Below, in pieces: positions 23,054-31,141 of a DNA stretch of 64,000 nucleotides. Both the position numbers and the translations under genes were made by a program. How positions within the stretch are numbered: the first letter of the stretch is position 1; each line of letters opens with the position of its first letter. This DNA comes from an uncultured Sutterella sp. (GTDB lineage Bacteria; Pseudomonadota; Gammaproteobacteria; Burkholderiales; Burkholderiaceae_F). The stretch is from assembly GCA_949287305.1 (NCBI GenBank), contig CASEFX010000034.1:124001-188000 (forward strand), given 5' to 3'. The notes beneath the pieces are model-generated. The model saw only the letters and a list, made by a program, of their open reading frames with translations, had not been told where the DNA came from and did not search any database.

Positions 23054-24592
23054 TTACTTCTTCTGCGGTTCGTCCTTCTTGTCCTTCTTCTTTTCGTCGC
23101 TCTTGGCGTCCTTGGCTTCCGCCTTGGCGGCCTTCGCTTCCTCGGCCTTCTTCTTTTCGGCTTCGGCCTTCTTCAGCGCGGCCACTTCCTTCCTGGGCTT
23201 GCCGCGGTACTTCGAAACCTCGACCTTTTCACCCTTGAGCTGACGCACGGCCTGCTGCAGCTGCCAGTCCTTTTCGTCCCCGAAGAAGTAGGTGTAGTCG
23301 GGCATGTCGACCACGTCTTCGTCACCGTAGGGGAGTTCGTCGAGCTTCTTCTTCGCTTCCGTTTCGCTCTCGTTTTCGTTGACGAGGTGGTGCGAGAGAT
23401 CGGATTCGCGGACCTGGAAGGAGGGATAGTTGCCGACGGGGGTGTCGTCCACGAAGACGTCGGGAACGATGCCCTTGGCCTGAATCGAGCGGCCCGAGGG
23501 CGTGTAGTAGCGGGCCGTCGTAAGCTTCACGCCGACCGTCTTGTCGCCGAAGGTCATCGGCAGAATGGTCTGCACGGAGCCCTTCCCGAAGGAGCGGTCG
23601 CCCATGATGACGGCGCGCTTGTGGTCCTGCAGGGCGCCCGCCACGATTTCGGAAGCGGAGGCCGAGGAGGAGTTGATGAGCACGACGATCGGCACGGTCT
23701 TCGCGAGCGGCGTGAGATCGGCGAGCGCGCGCACGGCGTTGCCGCTGCGGTAGTCGGATTCGATCGCCTTGAAGACGTAGTCGGACTGCGGCGCTCGGCC
23801 CTTCGTCGACACCACGTCGGTGTTGGCGGGAAGGAAGGCGGCGGAAACGCCGATGGCCGCCTGCAGAAGGCCGCCCGGGTCGTTTCGGAGGTCGAGAACG
23901 AGCCCCTTGAGGGACTTCGCCTCGGCGAGTTCGTTGAGGTACTTGGCGAGGTCTTCGGTCGTGCGTTCCTGGAACTGCGAAATGCGGATGTAGCCGAAGC
24001 CGCCGTCAAGCTTCTGCATCTTGACCGACTGCGTCTTGATGATGGCGCGCGTCAAGTGGAAGGTGAGGGGCTTCATTTCCCCCTTGCGGGCGACGGTGAG
24101 TTCGATCTTGGTGTCGGGCTCGCCGCGCATGCGCTTGACGGCGTCGTTGAGGGTCACGTCGGCGACGGACTCGCCATCGATCTTCGTGATGATGTCCCCG
24201 GCGCGCACGCCCGCGCGGGCGGCCGGCGTGTCGTCGATCGGCGAAATCACGCGCACGCCCGCGGGATCCTTCGTCACCTCCAGACCGAGGCCGCCGAAGG
24301 CGCCCTGGGTGCTCTCGTTCATGTCCTTGAAGCCTTCCACGTCAAGGAAGTTCGAGTGCGGGTCAAGCCCGCTCACCATCCCCTCCACGGCAAGCTGCAG
24401 GAGCTTGTTGTCGGAGACGTCTTCGACGTAGTAGTCCTTCACGGCGTTGAAGACGCTCGTGAACTGACGGATTTCCTGCAGCGGAAGGTCCAGAACCTTG
24501 TTCTCGGCGCAGGCCTGCAGGCCCACGGAGCCGAGGGCGCCGGCGACGGCGCCGATGCCGATGAGAGTTAGGGCGCGAAAATTGTTGAACAT
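23054..24592 (-). CDS. ctpA: Carboxy-terminal processing protease CtpA (S41 family)
   Basis: 512-residue exported serine protease. An N-terminal hydrophobic signal (ALTLIGIGAVAGALGSVGL) is followed by the S41 N-terminal region, a PDZ domain (about 90-170, LGLEVTKDPAGVRVISPIDD), and the Ser-Lys dyad: INSSSASASEIVAGAL (Ser near 311) and DRSFGKGSVQT (Lys near 337). The last 50 residues are an unusual Lys/Ala/Glu/Asp-rich tail. It follows envC by 39 bases, a conserved pair linked to peptidoglycan hydrolase control in other Proteobacteria. Confidence 0.95.
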   Translation of the reverse strand: MFNNFRALTLIGIGAVAGALGSVGLQACAENKVLDLPLQEIRQFTSVFNAVKDYYVEDVSDNKLLQLAVEGMVSGLDPHSNFLDVEGFKDMNESTQGAFGGLGLEVTKDPAGVRVISPIDDTPAARAGVRAGDIITKIDGESVADVTLNDAVKRMRGEPDTKIELTVARKGEMKPLTFHLTRAIIKTQSVKMQKLDGGFGYIRISQFQERTTEDLAKYLNELAEAKSLKGLVLDLRNDPGGLLQAAIGVSAAFLPANTDVVSTKGRAPQSDYVFKAIESDYRSGNAVRALADLTPLAKTVPIVVLINSSSASASEIVAGALQDHKRAVIMGDRSFGKGSVQTILPMTFGDKTVGVKLTTARYYTPSGRSIQAKGIVPDVFVDDTPVGNYPSFQVRESDLSHHLVNENESETEAKKKLDELPYGDEDVVDMPDYTYFFGDEKDWQLQQAVRQLKGEKVEVSKYRGKPRKEVAALKKAEAEKKKAEEAKAAKAEAKDAKSDEKKKDKKDEPQKK

Positions 24593-24631
24593 GTTCTCGT
24601 ATTGTTTCGGTAAGAGTGTCGGTGCCGCGAA

Positions 24632-25900
24632 TTATTTTGACGAGAGCCAGGCGCTGGGATTCACGGGTTTCCCTTTGTAGCGGAGCTCGAAGTATAAGCC
24701 CGCGTCCTGATCGCCTCCTGAACGCCCGACGGAGCTAATTGTTTCGCCTTGTTTAACGCGGTCCCCCACGTTTTTGAAGATCGATTCGTTGTTGGCGTAG
24801 ACGGTCATGTAGGTGCCGCCGTGGTCGACGATGATGAGGTTGCCGAATCCGCGCAGCCAGTCGGAAAAGACGACCGTTCCGTCGGCGCAGGCGCGCACGT
24901 CGGAGCCTTCGGGCGCCCGAAAGAGGAGCCCCTGCCATTTGGCCTGGGCGCCGCGCTTTGCGCCGTAGCGCGCCACGATGCGGCCCGTGGACGGACGGGT
25001 GAGTTTTCCCTTGAGCGACGCGAACTTCGCGGATCCGCCGCGGTGCCGCACGGGCGCCGTCTTCTTCGAGCCGCCGCTTCGGGCCTTCTTCGCCTTTTCG
25101 GCCTGCAGGGCGCGCTGCCGCGCCTCGGCGGCCCGGCGCTCGGACTCGATTTTCTTGTCGAGGTTCGCGATGAGGGAGCCCAGGCGCTGCTCGTCCTTGC
25201 GGAGCTTGTTGATGTCGGCCTGCTGCGAACGGATCTCGCCCTGAAGGGTCTTGAGCGTCTTCTCGCGGACCGACTTCTCGCGCACGAGCTCCTGCCGGCT
25301 TTCCCGTTCCTCCCGCGCGATGCGGTCGAGATTCTTCTGCTCGTCCTGCGCGGCCCGGGTCAGACGGTCGATTTCCTTCTGACGGTTGTCGAGAAGAGAG
25401 AGCGCACGCGTTTCTTCTCGCGCGAGATAGCGCAGCGACGCCCGTTCCCGAACGACTTCGCTCGGATTGGCGCCTTCAAGAAAACGTTGCCAGGCGGGCT
25501 GCTTGAGGTTCAGGTACTGCGCGCGGGCGATGGTTCGCACGTGCTGCGAAGCCTGCGCACGGCGCCCGTCCACGTTTTTTCGGTCGTCTTCGAGGTCCTT
25601 GAGGCGGGTGCGGGCCTTTTCCTTTTTGGCGTTGAGATCCCTCAGTTTGCGGTTGACGCGGGAAATCGCCTGGTCGGCCTCCTTCAAGGCCCTGGCGGTT
25701 TCCTCGCTCTTGGCTTCGTTGGCCTTGAGCGACTTCTGCAGGGTGGAGAGGCGCGACTGCACCTTCGATTTTTGCGATTCGGCGTCGGCCTTCTGCCGGG
25801 TGCTCGAGGGGGCGGCCGCTTCCGACACGTCGACGACGCCCGGCCCCGCGAGGAGGACGAGGGAAAGCGTAGCGAGCGTGAGCACCCGAAAGAGCGGCAC
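24632..25900 (-). CDS. envC: Murein hydrolase activator EnvC (degenerate LytM/M23)
   Basis: 422 residues from a GTG at 25900, chosen because it places the signal peptide MPLFRVLTLATLSLVLLAG at the N-terminus; the frame extends 40 codons further to an ATG that lies within the adjacent gene's promoter. Residues ~35-255 are a long charged coiled coil, and the C-terminal ~120 are a LytM domain. The active-site HxH of M23 peptidases is replaced (LYFELRYKG rather than LHFELR), as expected for EnvC, which activates amidases during septation rather than cutting peptidoglycan. Transcribed with ctpA. Confidence 0.88.
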   Translation of the reverse strand: MPLFRVLTLATLSLVLLAGPGVVDVSEAAAPSSTRQKADAESQKSKVQSRLSTLQKSLKANEAKSEETARALKEADQAISRVNRKLRDLNAKKEKARTRLKDLEDDRKNVDGRRAQASQHVRTIARAQYLNLKQPAWQRFLEGANPSEVVRERASLRYLAREETRALSLLDNRQKEIDRLTRAAQDEQKNLDRIAREERESRQELVREKSVREKTLKTLQGEIRSQQADINKLRKDEQRLGSLIANLDKKIESERRAAEARQRALQAEKAKKARSGGSKKTAPVRHRGGSAKFASLKGKLTRPSTGRIVARYGAKRGAQAKWQGLLFRAPEGSDVRACADGTVVFSDWLRGFGNLIIVDHGGTYMTVYANNESIFKNVGDRVKQGETISSVGRSGGDQDAGLYFELRYKGKPVNPSAWLSSK

Positions 25901-25998
25901 AGTGAGACCCCGAAGGAAAAGTGAAGCGATAGGAAAAACTCTAACACGTCGACTTCCCGAGCGTCTCGGCAAAAGGGCGGACGGCGCGAGAAAGCCGA

Positions 25999-26004
25999 TA
26001 TAAT
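25999..26004 (+). promoter_or_regulatory. -10 box TATAAT ahead of the rhodanese-like gene
   Basis: Perfect TATAAT 43 bases before the ATG at 26047, in the gap between divergent genes. No good -35 hexamer is visible at 16-18 bases. A start near 26011 would exclude the upstream in-frame GTG at 26008. Confidence 0.5.
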
Positions 26005-26046
26005 CGCGTGAACGGATCACCCGTCACTCTCAAAGCACAGAATCAA

Positions 26047-26445
26047 ATGCAATTTCTTCTCGACAATTCCCTTTTGCTCATCGTGATCGTCATCACGGTG
26101 ATCGCCCTCGCTCTGCCCGTCATCAACACGCGCCGCTACGCCCCGATGGTGTCGCCCAAGCGCCTGACGGAAATCGTCAACAAGGAAAACGGCGTCGTCA
26201 TCGACGTGCGCAAGGCCGACGACTACCGCCGCACGCGCATCGCCGCTTCCCGCAACATTCCCGCCGACCAGATCCAGAACCGCCTCGGCGAACTCGACAA
26301 GACCCGCCCCGTCGTGCTCGTGGACCGCACGGGCGGTCTCTCCAAGACCGTCGCCCAGTTGCTGCGCGGCGTGGGTTTCGAGAAGGTCTACATCCTCGAG
26401 AACGGTCTCTTCGCCTGGCAGAAGGAAGGGATGCCCCTCGATTAA
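26047..26445 (+). CDS. Membrane-anchored rhodanese-like protein lacking the catalytic Cys
   Basis: 132 residues. An N-terminal membrane segment (LLLIVIVITVIALALPVI, residues 8-25) is followed by a rhodanese domain (IDVRKADDYRRTRIAASRNIPADQI ... VYILENGLFAWQKEGMPL). The active-site loop normally reads CxxGxRS; here it is VDRTGGLS, with Asp in the Cys position, so sulfurtransferase chemistry is not expected. A GTG 13 codons upstream is a weaker start. In Burkholderiales the order is usually rhodanese-grxC-secB; no glutaredoxin gene is present between this and secB. Confidence 0.85.
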   Translation: MQFLLDNSLLLIVIVITVIALALPVINTRRYAPMVSPKRLTEIVNKENGVVIDVRKADDYRRTRIAASRNIPADQIQNRLGELDKTRPVVLVDRTGGLSKTVAQLLRGVGFEKVYILENGLFAWQKEGMPLD

Positions 26446-26486
26446 TCTTGAAATCCGGGGAATCGTCCCCATATGAAAAGAACGCG

Positions 26487-26520
26487 GGACGCCGCCCGGG
26501 CGTCCCTCCCCATTTTCGTC
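26487..26520 (+). terminator. Possible weak terminator upstream of secB
   Basis: GGGACGC...GCGTCCC stem (26487-26507) followed by TCCCCATTTT. The U-run is poor, so read-through into secB is plausible. Confidence 0.4.
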
Positions 26521-26554
26521 CCGGCTGAGCCGGACACCAGAAAGGAAAGAAAAA

Positions 26555-27055
26555 ATGGCTGAAAACGAGATTCAGAACGCCGAAAACGAACAGCAGGAAG
26601 CCCAGCAGCCCGTCTTCCAGATGCAGCGCTGCTACCTGAAGGACGCTTCGCTCGAAATGCCCAACGCTCCGCAGATTCTGATGCAGCCGCAACAGGAACA
26701 GCCGCAGGTGGACATTCAGTTTGAAGTGAGCCAGACGCTCGTTCAGGAAAATCTCTTTGACGTGACCGTCCGCGGCACCATCACGGTCAAGGCCGGCGAA
26801 CACACGATCATTCTCGTCGAAGGCAAGCAGTCCGGGCTCTTCGTCATCCAGAACATTCCGCAGGAAGCCGTTCAGCACGTCACGAACGTCCTCTGCCCGA
26901 CGATGGTCTACCCGTATCTGCGCGGCAACCTCGCCGACCTGATGACGCGCGCGAACGTTCCGCCCGTTCATCTGCCCGAAGTCAACTTCGAAATGCTCTA
27001 TCAGCAGCGTCTCGCGCAGCAGGCCGCCCAGGCCGACGCCGCCAAGGCGAGCTAA
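26555..27055 (+). CDS. secB: Protein-export chaperone SecB
   Basis: 166-residue tetrameric chaperone that keeps preproteins unfolded for SecA. Typical SecB segments are present: FQMQRCYLKDASLEMPNAP, VDIQFEVSQTLV, GLFVIQNIPQEAVQHVTNVLCPTMVYPYLRGNLADLMTRA and LPEVNFEMLYQQRLAQ. The N-terminus has a Gln/Glu-rich extension of about 20 residues and the C-terminus an Ala/Gln tail. AAAGGAAAG precedes the ATG. It has its own terminator. Confidence 0.97.
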   Translation: MAENEIQNAENEQQEAQQPVFQMQRCYLKDASLEMPNAPQILMQPQQEQPQVDIQFEVSQTLVQENLFDVTVRGTITVKAGEHTIILVEGKQSGLFVIQNIPQEAVQHVTNVLCPTMVYPYLRGNLADLMTRANVPPVHLPEVNFEMLYQQRLAQQAAQADAAKAS

Positions 27056-27077
27056 TTTCCGTCTCCGACGGCCAACG

Positions 27078-27107
27078 AAACCCGCAGCGCTCCCGCCCTG
27101 CGGGTTT
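27078..27107 (+). terminator. secB terminator
   Basis: AAACCCGCAG (27078-27087) with CTGCGGGTTT (27098-27107), followed by a T-rich stretch. Confidence 0.85.
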
Positions 27108-27308
27108 TGCCATTTTTTGCCCTCGGACAAAGAGGGGCGCCTCGGTTCTGATGAACGGGGACGGCCCTTGGTAAAATGGAAAAAGTTTGCTCTTTAGCTC
27201 CGGGATGACCGTTTCCGGGCCATGAGAGACGGCGGAGTTCGAACGGGGCGCACCGCGCGCCGAACCTTCGGACGGCCGTGAGGAAGAACATCAGTAATGA
27301 GGCAAGGC

Positions 27309-28058
27309 ATGAATCACATCCGAATCCTTCTCGTGGACGACCACACGTTGTTTCGCAGCGGCGTCAAGGCGCTTCTGCAGCGTCAGGACGACTTTGAAGT
27401 CGTCGGCGAGGCGAGCGACGGCCTCGAGGGCGTAAAGCTGGCCGACACGGTGGAAGCCGACGTGATGCTGCTCGACATGGACATGCCGAGCATGAACGGC
27501 CGCGACGTGCTCGAGCAGGTGCACGAGGCGCATCCGAATCTGGCGATCCTCATGCTGACGGTGAGCGAAGACACGGCGCTTCTGAGCGAATGTCTCGCGA
27601 TGGGCGCGCGCGGCTATCTTCTCAAGAACATCGATCAGGACTTCCTCCTGCGCGCCGTGCGCACGGCCGCGCAAGGGGAGAGCATCATGTCGCCGCAGAT
27701 GATGACGAAGTTCCTCGAGCGCTTCAAGGCGACCTTCAGCCACATGCCTCAGCAGCCCAGCGCCGTCGTGCAGCAGGCGGCGCCCGCGGCGAAGCCCGCC
27801 GCCCGTCCGGTGCGCTCGACGAGTCTGCCCTCGGCCGTGGATCCCTCCGTTCTGACGCGCCGCGAAAGACAGGCGCTTGCCTGGATCGCGCGCGGTCTCT
27901 CCAACAAGGAGGTCGCCCGCGGCCTGAATCTCGCCGAATCGACCGTGAAGGTGCACGTGCAGAGCATTCTGCGCAAGCTCAACCTCACGAGCCGCGTGCA
28001 GGCGGCGGTCTACGCCATCGAGCACGGAATCGACAAGGAAGAACTCGGAGAGAACTGA
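27309..28058 (+). CDS. NarL/FixJ-family response regulator (orphan)
   Basis: 249 residues. Receiver domain 1-125 has the acidic pair D10/D11, phosphoacceptor D56 in MLLDMDMP, and Lys in GYLLKNI. A Pro/Ala/Ser-rich linker (~145-180) leads to a LuxR-type HTH: LTRRERQALAWIARGLSNKEVARGLNLAESTVKVHV (about 187-235). An ATG four codons upstream (27297) has AGGAAG at a suitable distance and is an alternative start. No histidine kinase gene adjoins it, so the signal and targets are unknown. The 250-base upstream gap holds a GC-rich inverted repeat near 27238-27267 and nothing else recognised. Confidence 0.93.
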   Translation: MNHIRILLVDDHTLFRSGVKALLQRQDDFEVVGEASDGLEGVKLADTVEADVMLLDMDMPSMNGRDVLEQVHEAHPNLAILMLTVSEDTALLSECLAMGARGYLLKNIDQDFLLRAVRTAAQGESIMSPQMMTKFLERFKATFSHMPQQPSAVVQQAAPAAKPAARPVRSTSLPSAVDPSVLTRRERQALAWIARGLSNKEVARGLNLAESTVKVHVQSILRKLNLTSRVQAAVYAIEHGIDKEELGEN

Positions 28059-28077
28059 TTCTTCCGCCCTGGGCGGC

Positions 28078-28548
28078 TCAGACGCCGCCCTCGTACCCGT
28101 TTTGACGCCACGCCTCGAACACCGTGACGGCCACCGTGTTGCTCAGATTGAGCGAACGGTTGCCCGGCCGCATGGGAAGGCGAATGCGCTGTTCGGGCGG
28201 AAACGACTCCCGCAGCGCTTCGGGGAGCCCCTTGCTCTCGGCTCCGAACACAAACCAATCCCCGTCCCGGAAGGAAACCTCGGCAAAGGGGCGCGAGCCC
28301 TTCGTCGTCATGGCGAACATGCGCCCGAAATCGGGGCGGCAGGCTTCGAGAAAGGCTTCCCACGAAGCGTGCGTGCGCACGTCGGCGTACTCGTGATAGT
28401 CGAGTCCCGCGCGGCGCATGTGCTTGTCCTCCATCGAAAAGCCGAGCGGCTCGATCAGGTGCAGTTCCGCGCCCGTATTGGCGCACAAGCGAATGACGTT
28501 GCCCGTGTTGGGCGGAATTTCCGGGTGGACGAGTACGACGTGAAACAT
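28078..28548 (-). CDS. trmL: tRNA (cytidine/uridine-34-2'-O)-methyltransferase TrmL
   Basis: 156-residue SPOUT methyltransferase acting at the wobble base of tRNA-Leu isoacceptors in E. coli. N-terminal HPEIPPNTGNVIRLCANTGAELHLIEPLGF and the knot elements FVFGAESKGLP, IRLPMRPGNRSLNLSNTVAV are diagnostic. It starts five bases after the rpoH stop and is the last gene of the ftsY-to-trmL run. It converges with the response regulator; a GGGCGGC/GCCGCCC repeat at 28070-28089 overlaps the 3' end but has no U-run. Confidence 0.94.
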   Translation of the reverse strand: MFHVVLVHPEIPPNTGNVIRLCANTGAELHLIEPLGFSMEDKHMRRAGLDYHEYADVRTHASWEAFLEACRPDFGRMFAMTTKGSRPFAEVSFRDGDWFVFGAESKGLPEALRESFPPEQRIRLPMRPGNRSLNLSNTVAVTVFEAWRQNGYEGGV

Positions 28549-28553
28549 GGTTT

Positions 28554-29546
28554 TCAGAGGGGATTTTCTTCTTCGAGCGCGAGGCGCATCTTCTTGAGCG
28601 CGTTCTTTTCGATCTGACGGACGCGTTCGGCGGACACGCCGAGTTCGTCGGCGAGCTCCTGCAGCGTGACGGGCTTGGCGACGCCGTCGGCGTTGCGGTG
28701 CAGATAGCGCGCCTCGATGACGCGGCGGCTTCGTTCGTCGAGCGCATGGAGCGCCGTGTAGATGCCTTCGTCTTCGAGACGCTCCCTTTCCTTGGCTTCG
28801 AGCATAGCCTCGGGCGTGTCGTCCTCGCTCGTAAGCCAGTCGGCGGGCGTCATCGCGTCGCGGTCGTCGTCGGACGAGGACGACGGGGTTTCGAGACTCG
28901 TGTCCTGCCCGTACATGCGCTCTTCCATCTCAAAGACTTCCTTGGGCTTGACGTCGAGCGTGAGCGCGATGCGGTTGGCCTGCTCGTTCGTGAGCGCGAG
29001 ACGCGTGTCTTCCTTGAGCTGCCGAAGATTGAAAAAGAGCTTGCGCTGGTTTTTGGTCGTGGCCATCTTGACCATGCGCCAGTTGCGGATCACGTATTCC
29101 TGAATTTCGGAGCGGATCCAGTGCACGGCAAAGGTCATCAGGCGGTTGCCGCGGTTCGGATCGAAGTGCGCGACGGCCTTCATGAGACCGATGTTGCCTT
29201 CCTGAATGAGATCCGCGTAGGGCAGGCCGTAGCCGAGATAGCCGCGCGCGATGGAGATGACGAGACGCAGGTGGCTGATGATGAGCTTCTGCAGCGCTTC
29301 GCGGTCGTTGCTCGCGTGAATGGCGAGCGCCAGGGAATGCTCTTCTTCGGGCGAAAGCATGGGCGCCGCTTCGGCAAAGCGAAGATAGGCTTCGAGGTCG
29401 CCGATTCCCACCAGAGTGGGTGGCTTCGGGGCCCGATAAGGCACGACGGCGCGGCTCGCCGCCTTTTTCGGCGCGGCGAGAAGCGGAGCCTCTCCGGTCG
29501 GCGGCGCCGGGAGAAGCGGCGTGGTGTCCTGTGTCTTTTGGCTCAT
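28554..29546 (-). CDS. rpoH: RNA polymerase heat-shock sigma factor RpoH (sigma-32)
   Basis: 330 residues (E. coli 284). Region 2 reads LIISHLRLVISIARGYLGYGLPYADLIQEGNIGLMKAV, with TFAVHWIRSEIQEYVIRNWRMVK. The RpoH box QRKLFFNLR is intact. Region 4 HTH is LQELADELGVSAERVRQIEKNALKKMR. The extra length lies in an Ala/Pro-rich N-terminal extension of ~40 residues and a Ser/Asp-rich insert between regions 3 and 4. It follows ftsE-ftsX as in E. coli; the 45-base gap suggests co-transcription, with an internal promoter possible. Confidence 0.97.
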   Translation of the reverse strand: MSQKTQDTTPLLPAPPTGEAPLLAAPKKAASRAVVPYRAPKPPTLVGIGDLEAYLRFAEAAPMLSPEEEHSLALAIHASNDREALQKLIISHLRLVISIARGYLGYGLPYADLIQEGNIGLMKAVAHFDPNRGNRLMTFAVHWIRSEIQEYVIRNWRMVKMATTKNQRKLFFNLRQLKEDTRLALTNEQANRIALTLDVKPKEVFEMEERMYGQDTSLETPSSSSDDDRDAMTPADWLTSEDDTPEAMLEAKERERLEDEGIYTALHALDERSRRVIEARYLHRNADGVAKPVTLQELADELGVSAERVRQIEKNALKKMRLALEEENPL

Positions 29547-29591
29547 GCGTTCGGGATAAAAGAAAAGTCGAACCTTATGCTACCACCACTC

Positions 29592-30473
29592 TCAGTGGAC
29601 CGAGCGCCAGGAGCCCAAGGCAGAGAAGGCGGCGATGAGTCCGCCCGCAAAGGCGGAGAAGGCGACGAAATATGCGCACCAGGGCGCGGGCGGCAGCGCC
29701 AGACGCAGGGGCGTTTCGTAAATCGCCGCGGCCTCGGCGATCGGGCCGGAGAGAAAATGAATGCCCGAAGCCGTGATGAGAATCGCAAGGAGCGCTCCCG
29801 CGAGCATGACGAGCGTGCCCCGCCAGGCCCAGGGCCGGATCGCAAAGAGGGGCGTGGCGCCGAAGAGATAAAGCGCCCGCATTTCGGCGCGCGCCGAAAG
29901 GGTCGTCATGCGAAGGGCCGCCCAGAGGACGAGCGAGACGAGCAGAAAGATGGTGCCGCCGAGAAAGAGAAGTCCCGTGCGGACCACGTCGGTGAGGACC
30001 GTGAGTTTGGTGTGCCACTCGCTTTCGTAGGCGATCATGTCGACGCCTTCGAGTTTTTCCATGGCGGCGGCCGTCTTCTCGATCTCATCGGGATCGGCCC
30101 GGTCCGAAACGGTGGCGACGAGCAGGTCCGGAAGGGGATTGTGCATCTTGCTGCGTTTGACGCCGAGGCCTTCGTTCAGCTCCCGAAAGGCGGTTTCCTT
30201 CGGGATGTGTCGGACCGATTCGATTTCCGGGAGCGCTTCGATCTCTTCGGTGAGCGCCTTGACGTCGGCCTTGTCCGTCGTGAAGACGCTGATTTCGACC
30301 GCCGTGGGAAGAGAGCGGATCGGCTCGGAAATCCCGTAGACGACCGTGAAGATGAAAAGCGGCACGGAGAGCGCGAATCCGGCGAGCACCGTGGCGAGGG
30401 CGAGCATCCGTCCGTCGCGGCACAATCCGCGCCAGGTTTCCTTGAAGGCCCATGCGTAGGAGGTAAACATCAT
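29592..30473 (-). CDS. ftsX: Cell division ABC transporter permease-like protein FtsX
   Basis: 293 residues from the ATG at 30473, which overlaps the ftsE stop as ATGA. The N-terminus is cytoplasmic; TM1 (MLALATVLAGFALSVPLFIFTVV) is followed by a ~120-residue periplasmic domain and three more membrane segments near the C-terminus (GLLFLGGTIFLLVSLVL; TLVMLAGALLAILITASG; APWCAYFVAFSAFAGGLIAAF). FtsEX couples septal ring ATP hydrolysis to peptidoglycan hydrolase activation, in E. coli through EnvC, which is also present in this window. Confidence 0.92.
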   Translation of the reverse strand: MMFTSYAWAFKETWRGLCRDGRMLALATVLAGFALSVPLFIFTVVYGISEPIRSLPTAVEISVFTTDKADVKALTEEIEALPEIESVRHIPKETAFRELNEGLGVKRSKMHNPLPDLLVATVSDRADPDEIEKTAAAMEKLEGVDMIAYESEWHTKLTVLTDVVRTGLLFLGGTIFLLVSLVLWAALRMTTLSARAEMRALYLFGATPLFAIRPWAWRGTLVMLAGALLAILITASGIHFLSGPIAEAAAIYETPLRLALPPAPWCAYFVAFSAFAGGLIAAFSALGSWRSVH

Positions 30474-31138
30474 TCTCTCCTCGCGGCGGCGTCGAGTTCG
30501 ATGACGCGCACCTTGACGTGGCGCGGCCGGGGAATGCGGTGACTCGCCAGAAAGACCGTGACGCCCGCCTGGGCGAACATGCCGAGAAGATCGATGAGCG
30601 TCTGCGCGTTTCGGTCGTCGAGGTGCGCCGCGGGTTCGTCGGCGAGAATGAGGGCGGGGCGGTTCACGACGGCCCGCGCGAGCATGGCGAGCTGCCGTTG
30701 TCCGGCCGAAAGTTCGTGGGGACGAAGGTCCGCGAGCGCGGCAAGGCCGCACTTCTCGAGCGCGATGCGCGCTCTGGCGCGGGCTTCGCGAAAGGATTCC
30801 TCCGCTACGACGGCGGGGATCAGCACGTTTTCGAGCACGCTCCGGTCGTCGAGCAGCAGGCCGCTCTGCATCAGAATCCCCATGGAGCGGCGCAGCGACC
30901 GCCGCTCGAGTTCGTTGTAGTCGTTGATGCGGTCGCCCGCCACGATCACTTCGCCTTCGGTGGGTTTTCGCAGACCGCTCAGCATTTCCAGAACGAGGGT
31001 CTTGCCGCTCCCCGTGGCGCCGTGAAGCAGCACGAATTCTCCGCGGAACGCGGAAAACGAGAGGTTCTCAAGGCGTACGACGTCGTCGATCGATACGCCG
31101 ACCTGTCGGAATTCGAAAAGGGGCGGTTCGCTGTACAC
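30470..31138 (-). CDS. ftsE: Cell division ATP-binding protein FtsE
   Basis: 222-residue ABC ATPase. Walker A GATGSGKT (40-47), signature LSAGQRQ (in place of LSGGEQQ), Walker B ALILADEP and H-loop ASHR. The sequence after Walker B (AAHLDDRN) departs from the DEPTGNLD typical of FtsE, and the signature Gly-to-Ala change is notable, but the gene partner is unambiguously ftsX. It begins four bases after the Ppx/GppA stop. Confidence 0.9.
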   Translation of the reverse strand: MYSEPPLFEFRQVGVSIDDVVRLENLSFSAFRGEFVLLHGATGSGKTLVLEMLSGLRKPTEGEVIVAGDRINDYNELERRSLRRSMGILMQSGLLLDDRSVLENVLIPAVVAEESFREARARARIALEKCGLAALADLRPHELSAGQRQLAMLARAVVNRPALILADEPAAHLDDRNAQTLIDLLGMFAQAGVTVFLASHRIPRPRHVKVRVIELDAAARRE

Positions 31139-31141
31139 GGG

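Noticed and set aside
28070..28089. GGGCGGC/GCCGCCC inverted repeat as terminator of the response regulator
   Set aside because: It lacks a U-run on either strand and overlaps the trmL 3' end, so it is not annotated as a terminator.
28698..30542. 614-codon plus-strand frame over rpoH and ftsX
   Set aside because: Antisense shadow; crosses a real gene junction and has no domain.
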